A stretch of 64,000 nt of DNA from an uncultured Tenacibaculum sp. Lineage in GTDB: Bacteria > Bacteroidota > Bacteroidia > Flavobacteriales > Flavobacteriaceae. Shown here one piece after another: positions 36,583 through 45,579 of the stretch; position 1 is the first letter of the stretch, and every line of letters begins with the position of its first letter. The notes under the pieces are model-generated. The model saw only the letters and a program-made list of their open reading frames with translations, searched no databases and was not told the origin of the DNA. A program made the position numbers and the translations under genes. The stretch lies in NCBI GenBank assembly GCA_947504185.1, contig CANNGJ010000011.1, forward strand, positions 1 to 64,000, written 5' to 3'.

Positions 36583-36648
36583 AATTAAATGTTTTAAAGT
36601 TACTAACAGTATCTCATAAGCTTACCTCTAAATAGTTTACTTCTCAAT

Positions 36649-37923
36649 TTAGATAAAAAAAGCGGTAATTAAAGCCGTTACCACTATTAAAATTACACCA
36701 GGCAGAATCTCTTTTTTAAGTAATTTATGGGTTGATGACATTACAATAGATGCCTTTACAACTGTATTAGAAACGGCCGCCAACGTTATGGCTTTAACAG
36801 CAACATTTGGTGCAACACTTCCAGATGCTTTGCTCATTTCTGCCATTGTTAGGGTAATTGCATCTACATCTGTAAATCCAGAGGCAATAGCAGAAACATA
36901 TATTCCACTATCTCCAAAATAAATTTGAGCTATATTGGCTATAACAATAACAGCGGCATATAGCCCTCCAAAAGCAAGAGATTTTTTTAAAGAAAATGGT
37001 TTTTCTATAGAAATATCCTCTTTTATAGTTTCGTGTTTGGTATCTTTTCTGGTTAAATACAAACCATACAATCCACCAACCACAGCTGCCGAGGCCATAG
37101 GAATCCACATATCTTTTACTAAGTTAGGGTTAACTACAACTACTTCCACAATTATTCTTAAAAACATAGTAACCCAAGAAAAAATAATGGCTGCAGCAAA
37201 TAATTTCGATAAATCTGGTCGGTCTTTGCTTCGAAAGGAAAATGAAAGTGTTACTGCTGTACTGGACACCAAACCTCCAAGAAACCCTGTAAGTACAATA
37301 GCTTTTTGGTTGCCCAATATTTTCTTTAAAAAATAACCTACCATACCAATTGCTGTAACTAGAATGACCATCCACCAAATATTACATAATATCAATACAT
37401 CAAAAGGTGGTGGTAAGGTTGGTTTGTCAGGTAAAATTGGCAATACTATAGCTGTCATGAGTCCAAACTTTGCTAAACCCACAATTTCATCTTGTGTTAA
37501 CATTTTACTAACACTATGCATTTCAACTTTTAAGGATAATAGTATAAGTACTACAACGCCTAAAGCAGCAGCAATTTCAATTTGACCATAGTAACAAAAA
37601 GCACCAATAATTATTGTAATTAAAGCAGCTACCTCTGTTGTTATTCCTATATATTTAGTTTTTATTGTTCCGTAGTAAGCTACAATCAAAAAAGCTCCAA
37701 CTACAGCAAAAGGTAGAGAAAAACCAAGTGGCGACTCCATAATATCTCCTAACATTGCAGCAGCGCAACCAGATAAAGCTAACAAAGGAAATGTACGAAT
37801 TCCTCCAAATAGATACTGATACGATTCATCAGACTTTTTAAATTGTCGTTCTAATCCAATTAATAGCCCTATTGCGAGAGCTACGCCATAGTGGTAAAAA
37901 AGTTCATTCATAATATTATTCAA
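36649..37923 (-). CDS. MgtC/SapB-DUF4010 membrane protein
   Basis: This 424-residue polytopic protein has an N-terminal MgtC-like half (ALAIGLLIGLERQFK near 13-27, GGIRTFPLLALSGCAAA near 40) and a DUF4010 half (GGLVSSTAVTLSFSFRSKD near 213, SGFTDVDAITLTMA near 342). About 11-12 membrane helices are expected. The transport substrate is not known; MgtC relatives affect Mg2+ limitation survival. It is the first gene of the minus-strand cluster and faces dyad C, which may also fire in this direction. Confidence 0.92.
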   Translation of the reverse strand: MNNIMNELFYHYGVALAIGLLIGLERQFKKSDESYQYLFGGIRTFPLLALSGCAAAMLGDIMESPLGFSLPFAVVGAFLIVAYYGTIKTKYIGITTEVAALITIIIGAFCYYGQIEIAAALGVVVLILLSLKVEMHSVSKMLTQDEIVGLAKFGLMTAIVLPILPDKPTLPPPFDVLILCNIWWMVILVTAIGMVGYFLKKILGNQKAIVLTGFLGGLVSSTAVTLSFSFRSKDRPDLSKLFAAAIIFSWVTMFLRIIVEVVVVNPNLVKDMWIPMASAAVVGGLYGLYLTRKDTKHETIKEDISIEKPFSLKKSLAFGGLYAAVIVIANIAQIYFGDSGIYVSAIASGFTDVDAITLTMAEMSKASGSVAPNVAVKAITLAAVSNTVVKASIVMSSTHKLLKKEILPGVILIVVTALITAFFI

Positions 37924-37936
37924 AACTCAATATAAA

Positions 37937-37958
37937 TTTACTCGATAATCGAGATTTA
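37937..37958 (-). repeat. 22-bp repeat with CTCGAT/ATCGAG hairpin (copy 1)
   Basis: These 22 bases are identical, in opposite orientation, to 44886-44907. The centre is a short dyad CTCGATAATCGAG. Here it overlaps the likely promoter zone of the MgtC gene. Confidence 0.6.
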
Positions 37959-38020
37959 GCCGAATTCAAGTAAGAAAATCAATACTATAAACTTCAGTAA
38001 TAATCAACTAAAGATGTTTG

Positions 38021-38094
38021 TAAAGATGAAATTTAAAGAGATAAATGTTCTTGAATTAATTCAAGAACATTTGATTTTTTACAACCTAAATTTA
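38021..38094 (+). promoter_or_regulatory. FNR-like dyad promoter C, possibly bidirectional
   Basis: A 30-bp perfect palindrome (38043-38072) is centred on TTGAATTAATTCAA (38051-38064). To the right, exactly 22 bp after the core, stands TAAATTTA (38087-38094), facing the DnaJ operon. To the left at the same distance, the minus strand reads CATCTTTA (38028-38021), one base from TAnnTTTA, facing the MgtC operon. Its right side closely matches promoter D. Confidence 0.8.
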
Positions 38095-38231
38095 TCCTTA
38101 TTAAACCTCTATTTATATATGCATCATAATAGTATTAAGTATTCTCATATTTTGATACCATAATCAAGGTATATACTACTAAACTCATTTAAAAACTGAT
38201 TAGAAAATGATTAGAAAATGATATTAAGTAA

Positions 38232-39122
38232 ATGAAATTTGTAGATTACTATAAAATCTTAGGTATTTCTAAAACAGCTACGGAAAAGGAAATTAAAACT
38301 GCCTATCGAAAACTTGCCCGAAAACACCATCCAGATGTAAACCCTGACAATAAGGAAGCTGAAAAAAAATTTAAAGAAATAAATGAAGCTAACGAAGTAT
38401 TAAGCGACCCTGAAAACCGTAAAAAATATGATAAATATGGTGAAAACTGGAAACATGGCGAAGCGTATGAAAAGGCCCAACAACAGCAAAGACAGTCGTA
38501 TCGCCAATCCAGTCAGCAAGAGTTTTCAAACGAAGATTATTCAGACTTTTTCGAGTCGATGTTTGGAGGCAGAAGATCATCATATAGCCAAGGTCGTAGC
38601 CCAAAATTTAAAGGTCAGGATTACAATGCCGAATTACAACTCAATCTAAAAGACGTTTATACCTCGCAACAACAAATCCTAACTGTTAATGGAAAAAAAA
38701 TAAGACTAACAATACCTGCAGGAGTTGAAAACGGTCAAGTTATAAAAATTAAAGGAAAAGGAGGTGTAGGAATTAGTGGAGGTCCAAAAGGAGATTTATT
38801 TATCACGTTTACCATTAACAACCACACAAAGTTTAAACGAGAAGGCAACAACCTTTATCTAAACATGGATCTCGATTTATACACATCTATTTTAGGAGGA
38901 GAAATTAAAGCAGATACTTTTAATGGTAAGGTAAAGCTTAAAATAAAACCAGAAACAAAAAATGGATCGAAAGTAAAATTAAAAGGAAAAGGCTTTCCTA
39001 TTTATAGAAAAGAAGGAAAGTTTGGAGATTTAATAATTACTTATAAAATAAAAATACCAACAAATCTAAACGAAAAAGAAATTAAACTATTTAAAGAATT
39101 ACAAAAATTTCAAGCAGAATGA
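38232..39122 (+). CDS. CbpA-type DnaJ co-chaperone
   Basis: The 296-residue protein has a J domain (1-68) with the catalytic HPD at 33-35 (KHHPDVNPD), a Q/S-rich linker (about 78-110), and the two C-terminal beta domains of DnaJ_C. It lacks the zinc-finger CxxCxGxG repeats, as in CbpA rather than DnaJ. It would stimulate DnaK. It overlaps the cbpM-like gene by 4 bp and is driven by promoter C. Confidence 0.95.
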   Translation: MKFVDYYKILGISKTATEKEIKTAYRKLARKHHPDVNPDNKEAEKKFKEINEANEVLSDPENRKKYDKYGENWKHGEAYEKAQQQQRQSYRQSSQQEFSNEDYSDFFESMFGGRRSSYSQGRSPKFKGQDYNAELQLNLKDVYTSQQQILTVNGKKIRLTIPAGVENGQVIKIKGKGGVGISGGPKGDLFITFTINNHTKFKREGNNLYLNMDLDLYTSILGGEIKADTFNGKVKLKIKPETKNGSKVKLKGKGFPIYRKEGKFGDLIITYKIKIPTNLNEKEIKLFKELQKFQAE

Positions 39123-39415
39123 CCGAAAAGTTTTTAATATCAACGCAAACACTTTGTTCTCATTATAGCATTGAGATTCCTTTTATAAATGCTTTAGATG
39201 AAATGGGACTCATCAAAATCAAAATTATTGATCAAAAACAGTTTATACACCAAGATCAAATTAGTGATTTAGAAAAAATAATCAGACTTCATAACGAATT
39301 AAAAGTAAACCTTGAAGGCATTGATATCGTGTTTAATTTATTGGAAAAGGAAAGAAGACTACGAAATGAATTGAATGCCTTAAAAAATAGATTAAGACTT
39401 TATGAAAATGACTAA
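39119..39415 (+). CDS. CbpM-like chaperone modulator
   Basis: This 98-residue protein has a MerR-type HTH-like N-terminal half ([29 protein letters not shown]) and a C-terminal coiled coil ([18 protein letters not shown]). CbpM binds the J domain of CbpA and inhibits it, and the 4-bp ATGA overlap with the DnaJ gene fits the usual cbpA-cbpM pair. Confidence 0.88.
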   Translation: MTEKFLISTQTLCSHYSIEIPFINALDEMGLIKIKIIDQKQFIHQDQISDLEKIIRLHNELKVNLEGIDIVFNLLEKERRLRNELNALKNRLRLYEND

Positions 39416-39617
39416 AAATGGCAGTCTTTAATTGTATGATTAGTAGAATAAAATAACTTATAAAAAAGCTGAACTTCCTATATTAAACTAGACATTTAGT
39501 TGTGATGCTAGAAGTTTTAATTTGAAGAAGTTTATGCTAATTGCAAAAAAAGAAAAATATTTCGATTTTTAAATTATACCAAATATAATTCCAGAATAAA
39601 AATTAAATATAAAGATT

Positions 39618-40289
39618 ATGAAAAAAGTAGTGAAATGTATAGCAGGATTATTAGTTTTAACTTTAATGAGTAGTTGTTATTCTTCATTAAAAGTATTAAA
39701 CTCATGGACAGAAAGCGAAAACAATGATTTAAGCAGAAAAAATGTTCTAGTAATTGCTAAGACAAGCAATAACTCAGTACGTATTGAAACCGAAGAAGCA
39801 ATAACAAAGCAATTAGCAGCTTCTAACATTAAAGCAACATCAAGTTTTGACTTGTTTTCTATGTTAGATCCAGATAGAAAGCTCAGTAAAGAAGAAGTAG
39901 AAGATTTTGAGAAAAAAATAAAAAACAAAGGATTTAATGCTATTGTGTTAACAACACTAAAAGATTATGACGAAACGCAACACACAGAAGAATCTGGAGG
40001 CTATTATGCAGGAGGAAATTATTACGGAGGCTATTACGGAGGATTTAATTCTTACTACGGAACAATATATCCAATATATTTTGATAGTGGAGTTTATGTG
40101 CCAAGTGAAACCAATACATATATTTCAAAAAAATATGTTCTAGAAACAGTTACTTACAATTTAGATTTACCTAAAAACAAAGAATTAATTTCTGTAACTA
40201 CAGTACAAGTAGAAGATCCTGCGAACTTATCAAGTATTACAAAAAAATATGCAAAAGCTGTGGTAAGTAGAATTTTAAAACCCCAGTAA
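39618..40289 (+). CDS. DUF4136-like lipoprotein with Gly/Tyr-rich loop
   Basis: The 223-residue protein starts with a lipoprotein signal (CIAGLLVLTLMSSCYSS, cysteine about 20). The domain resembles DUF4136 (SWTESENNDLSRKNVLVIAK at the start; ITKKYAKAVVSRILK at the end). Residues about 125-150 form an unusual loop made almost only of glycine and tyrosine. The family is of unknown function. It stands alone, 202 bp after the cbpM-like gene; I do not see the island dyad before it. Confidence 0.75.
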   Translation: MKKVVKCIAGLLVLTLMSSCYSSLKVLNSWTESENNDLSRKNVLVIAKTSNNSVRIETEEAITKQLAASNIKATSSFDLFSMLDPDRKLSKEEVEDFEKKIKNKGFNAIVLTTLKDYDETQHTEESGGYYAGGNYYGGYYGGFNSYYGTIYPIYFDSGVYVPSETNTYISKKYVLETVTYNLDLPKNKELISVTTVQVEDPANLSSITKKYAKAVVSRILKPQ

Positions 40290-40649
40290 TTAAACTACTA
40301 TGAAATAAAAGTAGCATAGATTTGTTATACAAATGAAATTCGGTCTAATACTTACTAAATATCGTTGGAAGGTGAAAGCTAGAAGCAGATTATCATTTAG
40401 CTTCAGACTCCCAACTTCTAACCACAAAATTTATTGAAACTAAAAATCTTAAATTAAAGCACATAGTTTTAACTAAAGAGTGAGAGCAATAAAAAAATCA
40501 GAAAGAATAATATTTTTAGTACATAACATATGTAGAATTATCTAAACACAGTCTGTATAAAAAGTGACTTTATTATAAAACTAGTAAATGCCTTACTTTA
40601 TTTTATCATTCTACCTTTAAACAACGAATTTAAAGAAACTATCAAAAAT
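40290..40649. other. Intergenic region with decayed repeat
   Basis: No gene is supported in these 360 bp. The part 40365-40435 has purine-rich units (such as GGAAGGTGAAAGCTAGAAG) facing pyrimidine-rich complements (CTTCAGACTCCCAACTTC), giving a loose inverted repeat. A TACCTTTA at 40612-40619 could be a -7 element for the PAS-LuxR gene, but no dyad stands at the 22-bp position. Confidence 0.4.
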
Positions 40650-41549
40650 ATGGCTGAAGAAAACAATCAAGAACTAGATATTTTAGTAGCCGAAGATTCT
40701 TTCAAAAAATTACTGAATAGACTTCCGGGTATTTTCTATTTGTACGAACATATTAATGATGATTTTTATCTAAAAGTATGGAATAAGCACCATGAAGAAG
40801 TAACGGAATATACGGCAAAAGAGCATTACAATATGAAACCTTATGATTTTATACCTTCCGTAGATAAGGACTTAATATATGAAACCTGTCGTAAGTTGAT
40901 GAAAATAGAAAAGGTACAAGTAAAATCGGCTATCCGTTCAAAATCAGGAATTGATACACCCTATTTTTTTGAAGGCTATGCCTTTTCTTCTAATGGACGA
41001 GAATTTTTTATGGGTGTAGGTATAGACCTATCCAATTACTCGGTAATGGAAAGAGAGTTAGAAGAAAGTAAACAAATTCTCGAAAAACTAGAAAAAGAAC
41101 GTATTATACGCAACTTAAATACCCAAAACAAAGAGTTGCTAATCTTTAGTGTAGAAATAGCAGAAAACAATAAGTTAAAGAAAGCAATAAGGAAACAAAT
41201 AGAAGAAATAGAAAAATTAAACACTAAAGAAGAAATCCAACAGGCACTTTTTAAACTTAAAAGTAGCATCGATGCCGATACAATGGATGATGCAAAATGG
41301 AATGCCTTTAAGTATCGTTTCAAAAACATCTACCACAACTTCTTTGACAGCTTATCTCACAAACACCCTACACTTACAGACTCCGATTTGTTATTCTGTG
41401 CTTATATAAAATTAAATATGCCTACCGAACAAATATCGTCTTTATTAAATATTTCTAAAATGGGCATCAAAAAAAGACGATACCGACTCAGAAAAAAACT
41501 ACTTCTGAACGAAAAAGATTCCTTAAATCATTATATATCCTCTTTTTAG
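40650..41549 (+). CDS. PAS-domain LuxR-like transcriptional regulator
   Basis: The 299-residue protein has an N-terminal PAS-like domain (about 15-130; RLPGIFYLYEHINDDFYLKVWNKHHEE), a long coiled coil (about 135-200), and a C-terminal HTH of the LuxR/sigma-70 region 4 type (LTDSDLLFCAYIKLNMPTEQ, SSLLNISKMGIKKRRYRLRKKL). This layout is common in Bacteroidetes one-component regulators. It stands 226 bp upstream of the two DUF1254 genes, its likely targets. No histidine-kinase or receiver motifs are seen. Confidence 0.82.
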   Translation: MAEENNQELDILVAEDSFKKLLNRLPGIFYLYEHINDDFYLKVWNKHHEEVTEYTAKEHYNMKPYDFIPSVDKDLIYETCRKLMKIEKVQVKSAIRSKSGIDTPYFFEGYAFSSNGREFFMGVGIDLSNYSVMERELEESKQILEKLEKERIIRNLNTQNKELLIFSVEIAENNKLKKAIRKQIEEIEKLNTKEEIQQALFKLKSSIDADTMDDAKWNAFKYRFKNIYHNFFDSLSHKHPTLTDSDLLFCAYIKLNMPTEQISSLLNISKMGIKKRRYRLRKKLLLNEKDSLNHYISSF

Positions 41550-41775
41550 AAGAAACAGCCACTTCTCCTCTTTTTCAAATTTTACAAAAGAAGCTAATAC
41601 TTTATCCTGTCTACCTTTTGTCTACCATCATGAATTATTTTGTCTACTTTTTATCCGCCACTTAGTCTGAATTGATTTGAGGGATAGTATATAATTTTGT
41701 GGCAAGAAGAAATCCTGTAAGATTATATTCTTTGAAAAGAAATTTTACATACACAAAAATCTATAATAAACTTAT

Positions 41776-43275
41776 ATGAAAACATTCAAATTCTCTTGGC
41801 TAACACTTATACTTTTTATAATAAGTATAGGGTTTGTTCAAGCCCAAAACACTACAAAAGACAATCTTCAAAATGCAAAACTATATGGCGATGAAACCAT
41901 AAACACGCCCATTGGGCAAATCGTTTTAAAAGATAATTATATTGCTCAAGGTTCACAAGCCCTATTTGATGATATGGATTATCAACGTGCTTGCCAAGCC
42001 TATATTTGGTCTACCCCAGCGGTTTCTTATAAACAATGGCAAACGGCTCAAGCCAAAACATTTGATGCGTATAATTTAGGAGATTTTGTAGTGTACAAAT
42101 CACTGCTTGAAAAAAGAGGAATTGTTACTGCAAATTTAACTACACCCTATGTAATTAATTTCACATCTTTGAAAAAAGGAGCTATTATGGTAAAAATTCC
42201 GGCAGGACAAATTGCAGGAATGTTTATGGACGTATGGCAACGCCCTGTATCAGATATTGGACTAACGGGACCAGATCAAGGAAAAGGGGCTACCTATATT
42301 GTGGTAGGACCAGAAGAGGACAAATCTAAATACGAAGGCAAAGCGGACTATATCATACAATCTGCAACCAATAATCTTTTTATTGGCATCCGATTAATTG
42401 ACCCTTCTCCAGAATTTGAAAAGAAAGTAGCCCAAGAAATGAAGGTAGCGCTAGTTGGACAACCATTAAAACCAATTCGTTTTATTAAAGGCGTAAATAA
42501 AGAATGGTCTGGCACCGCACCTAGAGGAATGGCATACTGGAAGTTGGTTAATCAGTTTATTCAGGAAGAACCTACACGGGAACAAGACAAAGCTTGGACA
42601 GCAATGTTAGAGCCTCTTGGAATTAAAAAAGGACAAGATTTTAAACCCGATGAACGTCAAACAAAAATACTCACGCGAGGTGTAGCGATGGGCGAATTGA
42701 TGGCGCGAAATCTTCAGACTACCCCCCGAATGGCACAACCCTACTGGGAGAATACCAATTGGTATAAATGTTTTGATTTTACCGTTTCTCAGGAAACGAA
42801 AAACAAAATAGAATTGGATGAACGCGTAGTATGGTTTTATGAAGCCGTAACTTCTTCAAAAGGAATGGTAACTCCTACAGTAGGAAAAGGACAAGTTTAT
42901 ATGACATCCAAAAAAGACAGTAAAGGCAACTGGTTACGAGGAGATAAAACGTACAAACTGCATATTCCAAAAGATGTTCCTATCAAACAATTTTGGTCTG
43001 TTACACTATATAGCGAAAATACAAGAAGACCTTATAGTAACGGTGGAACAAAAATAAAAGACGGAACATTAGGGAGTAAAAGCAAACAACTACAATATAA
43101 TAAAGATGGTTCTGTAGATATTTATATCGGAGCCAAAGCACCCAAAGGAAAAGAAAGTAACTATTTAAAAACGATAGGAGATGATGGTTGGTTTGTATAT
43201 TTCCGTCTATACGCCCCAACCGAGCCATTTTTCAATAAATCCTTTTCACTACCAGATTGGGAAATGATTGATTAA
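41776..43275 (+). CDS. DUF1254/DUF1214 protein, exported (1 of 2)
   Basis: The 499-residue protein has a cleavable signal peptide (ending VQAQN, near 24) and both parts of this family. DUF1254 lies in the first half (DMDYQRACQAYIWSTPAVSYKQW, TTPYVINFTSLKKGAIMVKIPAG). DUF1214 lies at the C-terminus (KLHIPKDVPIKQFWSVTLYSE, and WFVYFRLYAPTEPFF). It should be periplasmic. The biochemical role is unknown. A -7-like TAATTTTG lies at 41692-41699. It is 42 bp before a second member. Confidence 0.9.
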   Translation: MKTFKFSWLTLILFIISIGFVQAQNTTKDNLQNAKLYGDETINTPIGQIVLKDNYIAQGSQALFDDMDYQRACQAYIWSTPAVSYKQWQTAQAKTFDAYNLGDFVVYKSLLEKRGIVTANLTTPYVINFTSLKKGAIMVKIPAGQIAGMFMDVWQRPVSDIGLTGPDQGKGATYIVVGPEEDKSKYEGKADYIIQSATNNLFIGIRLIDPSPEFEKKVAQEMKVALVGQPLKPIRFIKGVNKEWSGTAPRGMAYWKLVNQFIQEEPTREQDKAWTAMLEPLGIKKGQDFKPDERQTKILTRGVAMGELMARNLQTTPRMAQPYWENTNWYKCFDFTVSQETKNKIELDERVVWFYEAVTSSKGMVTPTVGKGQVYMTSKKDSKGNWLRGDKTYKLHIPKDVPIKQFWSVTLYSENTRRPYSNGGTKIKDGTLGSKSKQLQYNKDGSVDIYIGAKAPKGKESNYLKTIGDDGWFVYFRLYAPTEPFFNKSFSLPDWEMID

Positions 43276-43317
43276 TATATTCCATTTTCTTAAATAATAA
43301 ACTAAACAATTATAATT

Positions 43318-44736
43318 ATGCGCATTTTAGAACGCATCCTTACACGCTCAATTTTTCTACTGGCAATTTTCATGACTTTTGGTTTATCAAGTTGTAAACA
43401 AAGCACTAGAAACGCTTCCACACCAACCGATGATACTCTTAATAAAGAATTAGTAACCGCTGCTAAAGAAGCCTATATATTTTCTTACCCATTGGTAATG
43501 TATTACCAAACTATGTATTTACAGGCATTAAACCCTAAAGGTGGTGTTGGCATGAATAAATGGTTGAATCTAGGGGTAAGTAGCCCACAAGATACTACCA
43601 TTGTTACCCCAAATAATGATAGTCCGTATAGCTATGCTTGGGTAGATCTACGAGCAGAGCCCTATGTACTCACTTTGCCCAAAATAGAAGCCAAACGATT
43701 TTATACTTCCCAATGGAATGATATGTATGGCTTTGTGTTAGACAATGCTGGTTCGGTAGGTGATGGAAATGATGGAGTTCGGGTATTATTAGCAGCTCCT
43801 GATTATTCAGGAGAACTGCCTAAAGGAGTAAACCGAATTATAAAAGGAGAGAGTTCTATTTTAGGGTCTCTAACTAGAACCCAGTTGATTGGTATGAAAG
43901 ATTTACCACGCGTAAAAGAAATTCAAAAGGAATACAAGTTAGAACCTTTGAGTTCTTATCTCGGAACAGAAGCTCCTTCGCCTGCGCCTGTCATAAATTG
44001 GCTTAAATGGAAAGCAGGAAGCGAAACCAAACCCGATTTCTGGAAATATGCTGGATTCATCTCTCAATTTTTAACAAAAAATGTAGCCGATAAAGCAAAA
44101 TGGGATGCCTTGGCAAAATTTGGCTTCAAACAGGGCGAAGATTGGGAGGTTTCCAAATTAGATAAGGAGCATAAACAGGCACTTCTTCAAGGACAAAAAG
44201 AAGCTTTAACTTACCTACATGATTTAGCTTCTAAACCTTTTGATCCTAAAAAATTCTTTAATCCCAGAAAAGGTTTTAAGAATATAAAACATCCCTATGA
44301 GCAACGTGCTTTAGGTGTAATGGCAGGTATTTTTGGAAACACAAAAAACATTTCTGTGTATTATGGATTTCAGAAAGATGTTAAGGGCAATATTCCTGAT
44401 GCCAGTAAATCGGTTTATACCTTAACTTTTAAAGCAGGGGAATTACCAAAGGTGAATAATTTTTGGAGTATTACGATGTACAGTTTACCAAACCGTTGGT
44501 TAGTACCAAATGAGTTAAATCGATATAGTATAGGCAGTGCATCAACCAATATGAAAGCAAACAAAGATGGGTCTTTGACTCTTTATATACAACCCAAAAA
44601 CCCAGATGGAGAGAAAGAAGGCAACTGGTTGCCCTCCCCAAATGGTCCTTTTTGGATTGTTTTGCGTTGTTATGGTCCTGACGAAAGTATTATAAAAGGT
44701 ACATGGCAAGAACCTGCGTTAGCTCCAGTGAAATAG
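43318..44736 (+). CDS. DUF1254/DUF1214 lipoprotein (2 of 2)
   Basis: This 472-residue member of the same family is lipid-anchored (LAIFMTFGLSSCKQS, cysteine about 26). The DUF1254 part includes AAKEAYIFSYPLVMYYQTMY and VTPNNDSPYSYAWVDLRAEP. The DUF1214 part includes ELPKVNNFWSITMYSLPNRW and NGPFWIVLRCYGP. The pair, one soluble and one lipidated, suggests two different periplasmic partners rather than a recent duplication. Function unknown. Confidence 0.9.
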   Translation: MRILERILTRSIFLLAIFMTFGLSSCKQSTRNASTPTDDTLNKELVTAAKEAYIFSYPLVMYYQTMYLQALNPKGGVGMNKWLNLGVSSPQDTTIVTPNNDSPYSYAWVDLRAEPYVLTLPKIEAKRFYTSQWNDMYGFVLDNAGSVGDGNDGVRVLLAAPDYSGELPKGVNRIIKGESSILGSLTRTQLIGMKDLPRVKEIQKEYKLEPLSSYLGTEAPSPAPVINWLKWKAGSETKPDFWKYAGFISQFLTKNVADKAKWDALAKFGFKQGEDWEVSKLDKEHKQALLQGQKEALTYLHDLASKPFDPKKFFNPRKGFKNIKHPYEQRALGVMAGIFGNTKNISVYYGFQKDVKGNIPDASKSVYTLTFKAGELPKVNNFWSITMYSLPNRWLVPNELNRYSIGSASTNMKANKDGSLTLYIQPKNPDGEKEGNWLPSPNGPFWIVLRCYGPDESIIKGTWQEPALAPVK

Positions 44737-44815
44737 CAATTTATTTGCTACTTAAAAAGATAAAATTCAAACACCTTTGTAAAATGATTTTGAAAGAGTT
44801 TTTTTAAGTAAACGA

Positions 44816-44907
44816 CCTCGGAGCAAGATCACGAGGCATTCGTAAGAAAAAAACATTAAAATTTCGAAGCAAGCTTCGGAGCATTTAAATCTCGATTATC
44901 GAGTAAA
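44816..44907 (+). repeat. Triple-hairpin repeat element, including 22-bp repeat copy 2
   Basis: Three short hairpins follow one another: CCTCG/CGAGG (44816-44836), CGAAGC/GCTTCG (44865-44878) and CTCGAT/ATCGAG (44891-44903). The last lies in a 22-bp sequence (44886-44907) that recurs inverted at 37937-37958. It looks like a REP/MITE-like non-coding repeat rather than a terminator. Confidence 0.5.
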
Positions 44908-44976
44908 GATTCTATAAGTGCGTAAGCTAATAAAGTTCAAATTTATTAAGTCAAAATCACATTAACTACTACGTTC

Positions 44977-45020
44977 TTGAATTAATTCAAGACCATTTGT
45001 GTTTTTGTAACCTAAATTTA
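44977..45020 (+). promoter_or_regulatory. FNR-like dyad promoter D
   Basis: The dyad TTGAATTAATTCAA (44977-44990; 18 bp perfect when extended) is followed after exactly 22 bp by TAAATTTA (45013-45020). The 30 bp after the core closely match those of promoter C, including AACCTAAATTTA. It drives the CsbD gene. Confidence 0.8.
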
Positions 45021-45077
45021 CGATTCTATTTAAATATCATATAATTTCTATTAAAATAAAACTAAAAAAACAAAACA

Positions 45078-45497
45078 ATGAACAAAGACATTTTACAAGG
45101 TGAATGGAAAGAAGTTAAAGGCGCTGTTAAATCTTGGTGGGGAAATCTTACCAACGATGAAGTAGAAGAAACTGCTGGTGAGCAAGTAAAATTTGAAGGT
45201 TTACTTCAAAAGAAATTTGGAAAATCTAAAGAAGAGGCTATAAAAGAAGTTAATGACTTTTTAAAAACTAACCATGCTATTAAAGGAAATGCTAAAATAG
45301 CAGAAGGTTACTTTAAAAATAAATGGGGAAGCCTTACAGGTTCTGATGTTACTCAAATTAAAGGCACTTTAGAGTCTGTGGCAGGTTATGCTCAAAAATA
45401 TGTAGGCGTTGAAGGCGAAAAACTTCGTAAAGAGATTGTTGAAGCTATAAAATCTACAGATTTTGAAGATTATAAGAAAACTTTTGGGGATAATTAA
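45078..45497 (+). CDS. CsbD-like stress protein with tandem repeat
   Basis: The 139-residue hydrophilic protein holds two CsbD-like units. The first is LQGEWKEVKGAVKSWWGNLTNDEVEETAG and the second IAEGYFKNKWGSLTGSDVTQIKGTLE, each followed by a helix ending in a Tyr/Phe-Val/Gly-like turn. CsbD proteins are general-stress proteins of unknown mechanism. It is a single gene between promoter D and a strong terminator, a pattern expected for an abundantly made stress protein. Confidence 0.88.
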   Translation: MNKDILQGEWKEVKGAVKSWWGNLTNDEVEETAGEQVKFEGLLQKKFGKSKEEAIKEVNDFLKTNHAIKGNAKIAEGYFKNKWGSLTGSDVTQIKGTLESVAGYAQKYVGVEGEKLRKEIVEAIKSTDFEDYKKTFGDN

Positions 45498-45532
45498 ACG
45501 TATTCCTATATAACACTTAAAGGTTTCTTATT

Positions 45533-45563
45533 AAGTCCATCTTTTTCTTGATGGACTTTTTTT
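45533..45563 (+). terminator. Terminator of the CsbD gene
   Basis: The stem AAGTCCATC/GATGGACTT (9 bp, 8-nt loop) is followed by a run of T. It lies 36 bp after the CsbD stop. Confidence 0.88.
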
Positions 45564-45579
45564 GTTGAGACAAGTTTTT

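Larger units (their letters stand above)
37924..38231. other. Divergent regulatory region of MgtC and DnaJ operons
   Basis: This 308-bp gap holds a 22-bp repeat at 37937-37958, the strong dyad and -7 element of promoter C (38043-38094), and nothing that looks like a gene. Confidence 0.6.
44737..45077. other. Intergenic region with hairpin repeats and promoter D
   Basis: These 341 bp hold no gene. They contain three short hairpins (44816-44903) forming a repeat element, the 22-bp repeat copy 2 (44886-44907) and promoter D (44977-45020). Confidence 0.6.

Noticed and set aside
37963..37970. Half-site GAATTCAA upstream of the MgtC gene
   Set aside because: The second half is missing and the spacing to the nearest TAAATTTA does not fit; dyad C is the better candidate for this operon.
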